DNA of 64,000 nt from Symbiodinium natans. Taxonomy: Eukaryota > Sar > Dinophyceae > Suessiales > Symbiodiniaceae. The position numbers were made by a program, and so were the translations under genes. The stretch spans positions 310,001 through 374,000 of the forward strand of contig CAJNDS010000791.1 of NCBI GenBank assembly GCA_905221605.1. The letters are read 5' to 3'. The notes below the pieces were generated by a model. That model ran no database searches and had not been told where the DNA came from. It saw nothing but the letters and a program-made list of their open reading frames with translations. Shown here in pieces: positions 11,934 to 21,675 of the stretch (positions are counted from its first letter, which is position 1; every line of letters starts with the position of its first letter).

Positions 11934-13095
11934 AGAAGCTGTCAAAGCGTAGCCCTCAACGCCCAAGGCCCAATCCCTACTGTACTAAAGAGCATCGAAA
12001 GAGACCGTAAACCCTTGAACCCTTACACTTAAACCCCAAACCCCGAACCCTGCACAATACACGCCATACATTCCTAAACCATCTCGACCTTCTCCAGGCG
12101 CCGCCACGCAGGGAGACGCCTGAATCCCAGAGGTCAGTTCGTATGGACTACAAGCAAGCAGGTAACGTTTGATGTAAGCAGAAGTAAGAAGTGGATGTAA
12201 GATAGACTTCATGATGTTAGATGTGGATTGTCGATGTCTGGATATGTGAGATGCGCGTTTGTGTGCAAGTATTTGTGGGTTTCAAGTCCACAGTGGGAAA
12301 CAGGGACCTCACTCCTTTCCTTCTAATGTTCAGGGCCCCACTCTCTCCCGAAGTCCGGCCTTTCATCCTGAGACCGACAGGCCCCCAAACTTCTCGCCGT
12401 CCCGCCGCTGCAAGAGTACATATTCGAACCTCGCTAGAGCATGAAGCGGAGCGCAGTAAGCACGAACCTTGACCCCATCCCTGCCCCCAGATTCTAGTCC
12501 AACATGGAACCCCTCACAGAAGGTCTTCGCGCTTCAGCGAGTGGAAGAGCAAGCCACCTGCACGGAGCGCGTCCTGCGTAGGCATCGTGGGTGAGCGTGG
12601 AAGGGGGGGGGGCTGTTCCGAAATCAGGGCGCTCTATTTGCGCAGGTGCTGTTCATCATGGAACATAAAGTTTCCTTTTGGGTGCTTTGCTTGGAGTGGA
12701 GGGTATGCTGGAAACCCAAATCTTCGAACACATCAAGTGGGAGAGCCGACGGTGAGGGCCTTTTAGGGTTTAGATTCAAGGGGAGCAGCCACTTGTCCAC
12801 ATGAAGGGGCGTTCTTTCGCTGCAACGGTGATCCTTGCGGTTCAAGCAAATCAGAGGGCTTAGGGCTTAAACCAGGTTTTGGCTAAGGCTTAGGTGTCAA
12901 GCCGGCCAGTCTGCCATGGCTGCCTTCACAACAGCTGCCTCTGAGTTTCTGGGACGAACTTGGTGATTGTTTTCCAGCCCATACAAAAACCCTGAAAAGC
13001 GTCCCCAGGCGGACCAGGTCAAAGCGTTTTCGGCTTTGGCTTGTTGTATACTTTTTACATGGCCCCATAGTTACCCAAGGTTTCAAGGCTTTCAG
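11934..13095 (+). other. Spacer with possible small exons
   Basis: Telomere-like words lie at 12007-12052. Two short protein-like readings may be exons of an unresolved gene: 12524-12575 (VFALQRVEEQATCTERVL, ending at GTAGGC) and about 12670-12752 (LGVEGMLETQIFEHIKWES, ending near GTGAGG). An open frame from 12967 runs in frame into the first phosphatase exon and may be its true 5' extension. Confidence 0.3.
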
Positions 13096-15156
13096 GGCCT
13101 GACCCTTCCAGATGAGACCCAGCCACGATTGTACATTGGTCCGAAGCTCGTCAGCACTTGGAATTGAGACAATGGAGACTAGCTGGGCGTGTCAACGCGG
13201 TACCTTGCCCGACAAATATGGCGTGATGCTCGGAAGTACGTGGCCCATCTTCATACTACATACTTCCCAAACATTGCTTTTCGCAACGACATGAGTGAAA
13301 TTCTCAAATTCAAGGTAAGAACTGCGAATATGTGAAAGTTGAAAGTAGGAAGTTGATGGGCTATGATGGGCTGATGATGTTCTTAAGACGAGCCGAGGAA
13401 GGAGGCCCTCTCAGATCCGCGTGGATTGCAAAGGCAAGGCATTACCCACATCCTGTCGGTGATGGAGGGTGCCTCCGCTTTCCAAGTAGATGCCGGCCCC
13501 TTGCCGACAAACGTTCGTGCTTTTCTCATGGTAAATGAAAGCAAGGCACGGGGGGCGACACTGGGTCGCTGCTGTCGGAACCTAGGATTCACTCGCTTGC
13601 TTCTTGACACTGCCTTGGATGATCCGGCATTTGATCTGCAATCATGGTGGCCCAGCTGCTGTGACTTCCTAGATGGTGCGCTGGGTTCTGGTGGCTCGGC
13701 TCCTCCATCCTGTTTGGAAAGTTGTTTTGGCTCTTGCCATTCTTTCGTTTAATTCTGTGTTCGTGACTGCTTCGCTGAACATACCAGCATGCACTCCGCA
13801 GTGTGACAGTGCTCTGCAGGTTCTGCTGCACTGCGACGCCGGCAGCTCCCGCAGTGGCGCCACGTTGGTTGCATACCTCATCCACCGCTTGAAGCAGCCC
13901 GCTGGTGAGTGCCTCGCCATGGCACAGCGCACACGCGTTGCAGTCTCACCGAACGAGGGCTTCTGGGCACAGCTTTTGTCATGGGAGCGCCGCTCGCAGA
14001 ACCAAGGTAGACGCTTTCTTTTTTTCCAAGCCCCGAATGAATCTACAGCAGCCTTACCACTTCTTTAACTCTTACATATAATGACGGGGAGAACCGCAGC
14101 CTTCAGGCAAGTGCCTTGGCAGAGTGTCGCTGGCCACTTCTCGAATGCACGAGGTTCGACCTGGCTTGTGGCTTGGCTCACTGGAGGCGGCCCAAGATTG
14201 GCAGCGCCTACAGGAGCAAGGCCTGGGAGTCCGGAGAAATTTAGGCGGCTGAGGGATGTTTAGGGTTGGCACCCAAAGGTCCAGTCCTTCTGATTGCCTG
14301 CGCGCATCCTGATGCGTGCTGTTCTCGAGGCATTCGCCACGTGATCACGTGTGGCCGTGGGCTTGAGACATGCCTCCCCGAAGGGATCACTCGGGAACTG
14401 TCCCTGCAAGTCGATGACTTGAACTCTGCTGCAGTTTGCAAGATTTTCTACCTACTTGCTTTCCAAGGTCACACAGAAGCATACCATACAAGCCATGGCG
14501 CTCACTCACACTCACATTGTTGTAGTTGTGTGGAATGAAGCGAGCTGGAGCATGTCTCCGCAAGCCTTGAAGCCAACCAGCTCCAAGAAGTGGTTTGTTT
14601 TTCAACTGTTGTGTTGTGTGCTCAGTGGTTCCAGATAAGGGACGAGGTGGACATCTTGGAGCACCTGCCGAGGGCATCGGACATTCTGGACCAACTGTTA
14701 GGTCGCATGCAAAGCGTCTTGGTACACTGTGCCATGGGGCGGTCTCGCAGTGCCGCAGTGGTCATAGCATACATCATGCGGAAGGAACACTTGTCATACA
14801 CAGAGGCTTTGAGCTCGGTACAGGCAGTCCGGCCTGAAGTTCAGCCGAACACGGGCTTCAGCCACCAGCTTGCTTGGTATGCCTCGATGGGCTGCCCCAC
14901 GGATTTGCGGGACAGCGCAGGGACGTCCTACAGGGAGCTTGCCGTGTTTTCCAAGCTGCTTCGGAGATACAGTGCCTCGGATGTCATTGCTTTGGTTGCC
15001 GACGCTGGGGCCAACTGCCAGGACAGGGCAGCGCTCCATCGTGTGCTTGACGCCCTGGACCGCTTGCAGAATGCGATTCCCGAGGACGAGTCTGCGCGTC
15101 AGGAGAAGCGGCGGCAGAGTTCACGAATAAATTCCATTCTTGACACGCTCCCTTAG
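13096..15156 (+). CDS. Tandem dual-specificity phosphatase, two catalytic domains
   Basis: Protein phosphatase of the DSP/Cys-based superfamily, expected to remove phosphate from Ser/Thr/Tyr residues through a Cys-phosphate intermediate. Exons: 13096-13138, 13388-13675, 13788-14006, 14107-14220, 14330-14433, 14635-15156; total 1290 nt, in frame, stop TAG. Domain one runs from RLYI through GITHILSVMEG to the P-loop HCDAGSSRSG; domain two from VRPGLWLGSLEAA through GIRHVIT and LQVDD to HCAMGRSRSA. Both P-loops keep His-Cys-x5-Arg, so both may be active. The intron at 14221-14329 is GC-AG; the others are GT-AG. The C-terminal 90 residues after domain two match no domain I know. The start codon is uncertain, and the first exon may extend upstream in frame from 12967. 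Confidence 0.85.
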
Positions 15157-15700
15157 CAACCGAGCATCCTTTACTCCCTCCAGTACAAAGAGATCATCAC
15201 CACTGTGCAGAATTGTGTATGTTCCAAAATTGAAAGCCAGTGTCCTCATGTGGATGACAGCACTCTCTGTCAGCAGGGCTCTGCAGCTTTGTACAGTCGA
15301 CGTGCAGCCCCGACATCCCCGACTGCACAGAGCCGTGGAAAGTTGCCATTGCGCTGTCCCGAGGAACAGCACTGCTAGTTCTAGTCCGATGCTGTCCACC
15401 CAACCAAGGGTATCTGATCCAAACCTGTATGCCAGCGCATCGTTCGGAGTTGCTCTATCCGTGTCCCGTAAATTAGCTCCCGAAGTTCTTGGTGAGCCTT
15501 AAGCAGACGACTTTTTGAGGTCGAGACTCTAGCCTTCAATCTTTAAACGCCAAGATCCTGCCCAGACCCCGGCAAGCCGAAAACCCTTGTTTAGGGCTTG
15601 GGGGCCTTCCCCTGCAAGCCCTATATACCCTGAGCCCCCTAACCCTACGTCCTTTCGGGGTCCAGGACAAGTTGCCCAATAAGTTCAACATCTGTATACT
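15157..15700. other. Downstream of phosphatase; ambiguous open frames
   Basis: From 15157 to about 15500 several frames on both strands are open, including a minus frame of 93 codons overlapping the phosphatase stop. None carries a recognisable motif. It is most simply 3'-untranslated and spacer sequence. Telomere-like words occur at 15590-15650. Confidence 0.35.
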
Positions 15701-15704
15701 GCAG

Positions 15705-17337
15705 GACGCCCCTGTGGATCCGCGTCAAGCGTTGCCGCCTTGTGGCCCAGCTCGAGGGGCGCACAGCTTTTGTGGTGAGATCAGGCTTTTCTGCTTTGGT
15801 GCTCGTCTTTGGGGAGTGGGGATGTAGCCGTGACGAGTGAACCGACGGCGGCTACGTTTGGGCTTGACTTAAACTCAATTCCTCAAGCCGGAAATGTAAT
15901 CTCGAAAAATTTCCTGCCTACATCTTTGAGCTGCTATCCCCACAGCAAGTGCCCACAGATTCCAAAACCTTGAAAATCCAACCCTGAACCCTAACTCCAA
16001 CCCAAAACAGTGAACACCACCCGAAAAGACTCAAACCCAAAGTGGCCCAGACAGCTGCAGCGGCCGCCGCAGCGGCGGCAGTGGCCCGGGATGGCCGGCC
16101 CTGGTGGGAAAGGCCTCGATCTAGAATCATAGTAATCATGTTCATACTGATAGTAACAATAGTAACAAGAAGAAGGGGAACAAAACCATAGTAGCATGGC
16201 TTCGAACAACTTCAGGGGAGTGAACGCCGAATGAGTTCGACCGAGTGCAGTCTGCCACACATCCTCCCAAGGCCTTCAGCACATGGATAGAAAACCAGGC
16301 AACACGTAGGTATAGACGGACCTTGTCACCTTTCGAGCTTGAGAAGAAGATCGCTCCATGGACAGTTCTCAAAGCACAATTAGGTCACACAGCCGATGCC
16401 GCATAAGCAATCTTCGAGAGTTTGGTGCGCTTTGGAACAGGCGCAGCTTCTTCATCGGGTCTAATTTTCAAAAAAACTCGACCTGCACCCCACACTTCCA
16501 AGCCCTCAAACCTACAAGCCTACAGCCTTTAAAGCCCGTGGTCCATGCACGTCGAGGCTCCACGAGCGGAAGGCCCTCAACAAGGCAGGGTTTGGGCTTG
16601 GATTTAGGGCGAGCCGCAGCAGGCCTCTGGAGATCCTCATTTCACGCCTGTTGGCCTGTGTGCCTGTGGCCTTTGATTGAAAAGTGCTTCGCAGTGTAGG
16701 CTCTGCAGTAGCTCGAGGCGCACAGGCGCGGTGGTGGACTTCCGAGGCGGCCAGCAGCACCAGAGGCATGGGGGTGGGGGGGGGTTAGGGTGTATAGGGT
16801 CAACAAACAAGCGTCCACAGCCTCCCTTTCTGTAGGTTCGTAAGGGTTGTTGGAGGGTTTTGAGGGATTTTGTGGTCTTGGGAGTCAGGGTCATGCAGCG
16901 TTGTGCTGATCCAGGTAGGCTTTGGAGGGCGCATCAAAAGAGAGACCTCCCCGAACGCGCGGCAGTAGGGTTCATGACGATTCAGAGGTTACGAGTCTTG
17001 GCGCGTCATGGGGCGATCCTCCAGCCTTGTGGTTCCTGGAAACGCGTGCCAGTTGTCTGGTGCCTCCCTAGTTGCTCAAATGCAGCACCTCGTGCTATCT
17101 TCCGTTCGCATAAAAAGCTACGACCATAAAGGTAGAAACCAATCACAAGCTTGTGCCAACTCAATGACTACGCAACACCTTGCGATAGGTGTCCGTCACG
17201 GTATCGACCTCACAGTTCAGAGCAGTTGCCAAGCAGAGCTCATGAAAAACTCAACAGGTCTGTCGGAGAAGAGCTGTGAGGGACCATGGGTTGACCTAAA
17301 GCCTGGGCCGCTGATGTACAACTCTGATTTGTACTAA
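15705..17337 (+). CDS. Three-exon gene fragment, function unknown
   Basis: Exons 15705-15774 (donor GTGAGA), 16236-16400 (donor GC) and 16996-17337 (stop TAA) join in frame. Segments: TPLWIRVKRCRLVAQLEGRT; then HPPKAFSTWIENQATRRYRR and LSPFELEKKIAPWTVLKAQL; then SWRVMGRSSSLVVPGNAC, and a last stretch ending GPLMYNSDLY. Most of the protein is soluble and basic. The 5' end is missing. An alanine-rich open stretch at about 16030-16110 lies in the first intron and might be an alternative exon. No family recognised. Confidence 0.55.
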
Positions 17338-17797
17338 GAATAGCATCGAGACTCGAAACTTGACCTTACTCCCTCAGCCGCGCAAAACCCAAGACCTGAA
17401 ACTTCAATAGTCCATGTGAAGGCGGACTCTGAGACCACAGAAAAGCAGGAGGAGGTCGTTGGCAAAGTCTTGTGGTGTGCTTTTTGTGCTGGGCGCTGGC
17501 ATAAGTTTCTACAGTGTACGGCCGGATTTATGGGTTTTCTTGTTTGTGAGGTCTGGCCAGGGAATTGGTTGTGAGTTTGAGTTTGGGGATTTGGGGGTTT
17601 GGGGTTTCGGAGGAGTGGAACTTTCGGCTGCTTTTTGAATCAATGTAGTCTCTCTGCGATCTCAACAATCCGATGGCCAGTTCTGGACCTGTGTTATGTT
17701 CTCCCCCCACTAAGACAGGCAGCTTTCCACTAGCCGCCGATGCCCATTCATTTAACCTTTAGTCCCCAGAGGGTTCAAGGCCTAAACTGCCCCCAAG

Positions 17798-17910
17798 TCT
17801 TAAGCTCATCAACAGCAGCCTCCGGACCTTCACTCTCACAGTTTCCATGGGTACCGGCGTTCCTTGGGGAGTCATTTTTGTTTCCGAGTCGGCGGAACGG
17901 CGGACCTGTG
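17798..17910 (+). CDS. Isolated exon, function unknown
   Basis: The frame begins after CCCAAG and ends at a GC donor (GCAACT). It reads LKLINSSLRTFTLTVSMG and GVPWGVIFVSESAERR. It is protein-like, but no partner exon was resolved. A (TG/TA)n microsatellite follows at about 17985-18020. Confidence 0.4.
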
Positions 17911-17984
17911 GCAACTGATGTTCTTGGAGCACTCTGCTTTCATGATGTTTGAAGAATGTGTGTTGAAGTATGTGTTGTTTTTGT

Positions 17985-18025
17985 GTATGTATGTGTATGT
18001 GTATATATACACACATATACTTGCT
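17985..18025. repeat. TG/TA microsatellite
   Basis: Alternating GTATGT and GTGTATATATACACACATATAC words form a short simple-sequence tract with local self-complementarity. Confidence 0.8.
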
Positions 18026-18800
18026 ATGAAAATAATGTTTTTGTCAGATCTCTTGTGATGGTCCTTTCTTGGGGTAGGCATGATGATGGGGACCTTCAAG
18101 CTGCCACTGTGTTGAAGGCTCCGCCACCCACCCCCGGACTACTTGAGGCTCTCCATCCTGACCCTGTCTTTAGACTTTAGGGTTTCGTCCTTTTGCTTTG
18201 TGCCAGAAGTCGTCGGCCCCTCCACGCAGGCTCGGGCAGAGGGTTTAGGGTTTAACCTTCAGACTTTGACAGGATATGGCAGGATCGGTGCTAGTGTTAG
18301 GCGCTGAAGGTCGAAAGCCACTATCCTATCCGAGGCATCAGTTCGAAGTACTGAGTGGCAAATAGGCGACAACCCGAGACCCGCCACCTTTTAGCATGCC
18401 CTCCACTTCATGCCCTTTGTGACTTCATAGTACTCCTGCAGGCTTCCCCCAAGGCAAGCCGAGACCAACATCATCAAACGGGTTCGAAGGATCCTTATAA
18501 CACGTCCCCCAAAAACAAGGCCTCCACCGGGTCCTGATCCAGAACAAACTTCGTTAGCAGCCATACCGGTGCCACACCATTATTCCCCACGCTTGAAAAC
18601 ACCCCGGCTCAGGGCCACTGTCGCTGGTCTCTTCTCCTCTCGCTCCCGACCTCCCTCCGCCCGCAGCCGGGAACGGAGGACCTTTGTTTGGGGGGGGGGG
18701 GGTAGGCCTTCAACCACTGGACGAGGCACACCTATACAGCTATTTTTTCTGTGACAGCGTACATAAATGAAGCTGGGAGCGGGTGTTGAGGTTCAAGTGC

Positions 18801-18930
18801 TTCTGGTCATAGCCTTCAGATGTTGCATTCTCAAGCACCACCATGCTACAACCGGGATGTCTAGAGATCTGCTCTTCAAAAGAGACCATAACCATGATAA
18901 AAGTCCAAGCAGGCAGCTCCACGAACTTGC
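18801..18930 (-). CDS. Minus-strand exon, function unknown
   Basis: The minus frame starts after GACAAG and ends at a GC donor. Reading: KFVELPAWTFIMVMVSFEEQ, then ISRHPGCSMVVLENATSEGY. Phases are 1 and 2 and the length fits exactly. It lies 200 bp upstream of the VOC gene start and on the other strand, so the two may be divergently oriented. Confidence 0.45.
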
Positions 18931-19129
18931 CTTGTCTCCGGCCCTCATCCGACACTCACTCAGCTCTCCAGGGGTTTAGGAAGCTATGGAGGGCTACAGC
19001 TTAAGGATCACCCTCTTCCACCGTGAATGCAGAAGTCGGCTTCTTTGGAGGGTCCGTGGGGTTTAGGGTCCCATGGTGCCTATGCAGGGGGGTTTCTAAG
19101 AGTCGTTTGAAGCACTTTATCCCTGCGCC

Positions 19130-21675
19130 ATGGCCTTCAACGCTATCGGCCTGGTTACCGGAGACAAGGCCGTCACGCAGAAAATCTTCTCGGAGGGGCT
19201 GGGCATGTCGTGGCCCAGCTTGGAAACAGAGGGCTGCTTCTAAGTGTGTTTGTTTTCATTTTTTGTGTTTGTGGTTGTTTTTGGTGTCGTCGGACTTGGC
19301 GGGTTTGGCCTCAAGCCTTCAAAAAGCCTCTCAGCATCACCTCCTTCGGTGGCAAAGTCTCAGCGCGCTGCCAGCAAAAGTTCGTGCGAGATGTGGCAGT
19401 GTTGGGAGTTCGGGGTATTGGGCCCTCGACCCCAGGTTCCAGGAGTTCGGCAAAGGCGACCACCTGGAGACTACCACCGCTTCTGGAGAAGCTCGGCCGA
19501 GAGCAAAAGTGTTGTCCAAAACCTCACACTTGCAATTTTTTCACGAGAGGACCGCGGGAATCTCTTGCTCGGTTCTGGGCCCGGGCCTGGCCCAAATCCT
19601 GCACCCTCGAAACCCTATCACCTAGGCATCAATCCCTAAATGTCCCCCCCAACAACTCTCAAAGCAAGCGCCCGAGTTCGTAGTTCCCGAGGTCCGCATC
19701 ATGCTGGACACTTTGGAGCTTATGCGCCAGATTAATCCGGACTACAAGTTTGCCCCGGAGGCAAGACTCACCCACAAGCTGATCGCGGGTCCGCGGGCGG
19801 GGGTGGCTGGCTTCGGCTTAGGAATACTGAAACTCCTCAGAGTCACGAGTTCACATGTTGCATCCCAAGCCCAGATGCCTAAACTGCATGGGCCCCTACA
19901 CTGCTGCTGAACCTCAACATCCCAAAGCTCTTCCACCTTCATCCCACATCTCCAAATCTCCAAGCACCAGCAGGCCCGATTCCCAATTTGCCAAAGGCCT
20001 GCATGGTCCATCTCGGCTTCAACTGCTCGAAGCCTTCCGAGGCAGGTTTTGTGGCTGCGAGTGCAGAGCCTTCAAGGTGCAGAGTTTCTTTGTGGGAGGT
20101 TGATATCAGTTGAAGTACGTTCCTGAGAGTTTTTTTTACGACAACAGGGCTAATGTAGATCAACCTCCATGTCAACTTGCGTTGTGTTTTCCCGCTCTGC
20201 CTCCTTTGTGCTTCTTGTGTGTGCCAAGGCCTCAGAAGGTGGCAGGGGCTCAGGTTACCCACTGGCCTTGTACACAAGCCATGGGTTCATGGTGCTAAGA
20301 GGGTTTGCGGGGTCTGAAGCCTTAGGCTGTCCAGGAATGCTGTTTGGGGGTTGCTTGTTGCTGCTGGGCGTCAGGTGGACGATATCTGCAACAAGCTGAA
20401 GGCACTGGGGTTTGGAGAACGATGTGGATGGGGTAGGGAAGGCTGTGTTGCCTTGGTAGCAGGGCAAGGCAAGGAGGATGGGGCAGCACAACTCCATAGG
20501 AGAGATGCGTCGTAGCTGCAAAAACACTTCCGCGGATGCAGCTAAAGATCCCCAGATCCCCGTTCGGCTGGTCAAGAAGCACTTTAGGTTGGTTTGGAAC
20601 GTTCGCTTGGCGAGTGTCTTTGAGTAGCTTTTCGTGATGAAACCCCGAATCCCAAACCTCCCAAAGACATGAGATTTCCCAGACCCGACTCAGCCCGCGG
20701 AGTCGGAGTCGAGTTCATGTTTCCAGGCCGCAGGCGCCACATTGGAGAAGGAGACATGAGAGCCTGTGTGAACCTGAGGTGTCCACTCTTGGGTCCAGTG
20801 TGTCGCTTGATATTCGGCCTTAAGGTCTTAAGATGTTAAATTCCCTGGTGAGCCTGTGCTGTGACGTGCGCACTTCAGGATTCCACCACGTCACTGCGTA
20901 ACAGCTGCGGCCTGAAAGACGGATGAGCAAGCGATGAACTTTACTAAAACTCATGTACGTAGGACCCTCCCGGGCAAGTGGAAGAAGGATCTCAATGCGC
21001 ACCTCAACCCAACCCTCACCCAAAAGCCGGATTTCGATGCAAAAACACTTCATGGATCCTTGAAGAATCTTGCTCGACGACGAAGGGCTGACAGCTCACT
21101 TGTGGGGAAAAATCTCCAACCGCAAAGAACCCTGAACTCCGTTGAGCCCCAAATATGCTGCTGACCCTAGACCCTAAGCCCCTACAGAAGCCCCCAAACC
21201 CTGAACCCGAACCCTCACACCCCAAACCCTAAATCCCACACTCCTAAACCCCCAAACCCTAAATCCCACACCCCTAAACCCCAAATCCCACAACCCTAAA
21301 CCCTAACCCCTAAACCCTAAAGAAACCAGGAGCCCTGGGATGCCTTCTGGGGCCAGCGCTACGCCACGCTTCGTGTGGCCGGGCGGCGAACGGCTTTTGG
21401 GGCTCTGGTGCTTGAGGGGCTCTTCTGCGCTTTAGGCCTTACATTACAGGGGTCTTAATAAAGCAATTCGTATACCATACTGTACCAGACTATACCATGC
21501 TATGCTTTGCTGTGCTATACCATACTAGACTACGATACTGTACTAGAGTCTGTTGTACTGTGCCATACTCCTTAAGCGCAAGAGCTCTGCTGCTTAGGAG
21601 CCTGCCTCGGGCGTCTTCCTCGACCTCTTTGCCGCGCTGCCCGAGGACGCGGATGCCAAGAAGCCAAAGACGTGA
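19130..21675 (+). CDS. Glyoxalase/bleomycin-resistance (VOC) fold protein
   Basis: Small VOC-superfamily protein. Such proteins bind a metal or small ligand in a paired beta-alpha-beta-beta-beta fold; the substrate cannot be told here. Supported exons: 19130-19206 (ATG; FNAIGLVTGDKAVTQKIFSE), 19436-19490 (FGKGDHLETTTASGE), 19692-19760 (VRIMLDTLELMRQI), about 20042-20060, 20128-20154 (SFFYDNRAN), from 20375 (VDDICNKLKALGFGE), about 20548-20570 (IPVRLVK), 21330-21374 (EPWDAFWGQRYATLR) and 21598-21675 (VFLDLFAALPEDADAKKPKT, then TGA). The order follows the VOC fold, with the PWDAFWGQRYA segment near the end. Several donors are GC. The ends of exons 4, 6 and 7 are approximate. Introns hold the densest telomere-like tract of the window (21171-21325). 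Confidence 0.75.
21171..21325 (-). repeat. Degenerate telomere-repeat tract (CCCTAAA)
   Basis: About 20 tandem but imperfect copies of CCCTAAA-like heptamers (CCCTAAA, CCCTGAA, CCCCAAA, CTCCTAAA) with inserted CACA words. It lies inside an intron of the VOC gene, directly before the exon at 21330. The plus strand carries the C-rich version. TTTAGGG is the plant-type telomere unit known from dinoflagellates; here it is interstitial and decayed. Confidence 0.9.
21470..21570. repeat. CCATACT/GTACTG low-complexity tract
   Basis: Short words such as ATACCATACT, GTACCAGACT, ATACCATGCT and GATACTGTACT repeat with drift over about 100 bp in the last intron of the VOC gene. The order approximates a 5-bp phase (NNACT). 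Confidence 0.6.

Noticed and set aside
13174-13312. Possible exon in the first phosphatase intron (reads RYLARQIWRDARKYVAHLH and ends at GTAAGA)
   Set aside because: It is protein-like, but placing it between LYI and DEPRKEAL breaks the phosphatase domain; the exons on either side join in phase without it.
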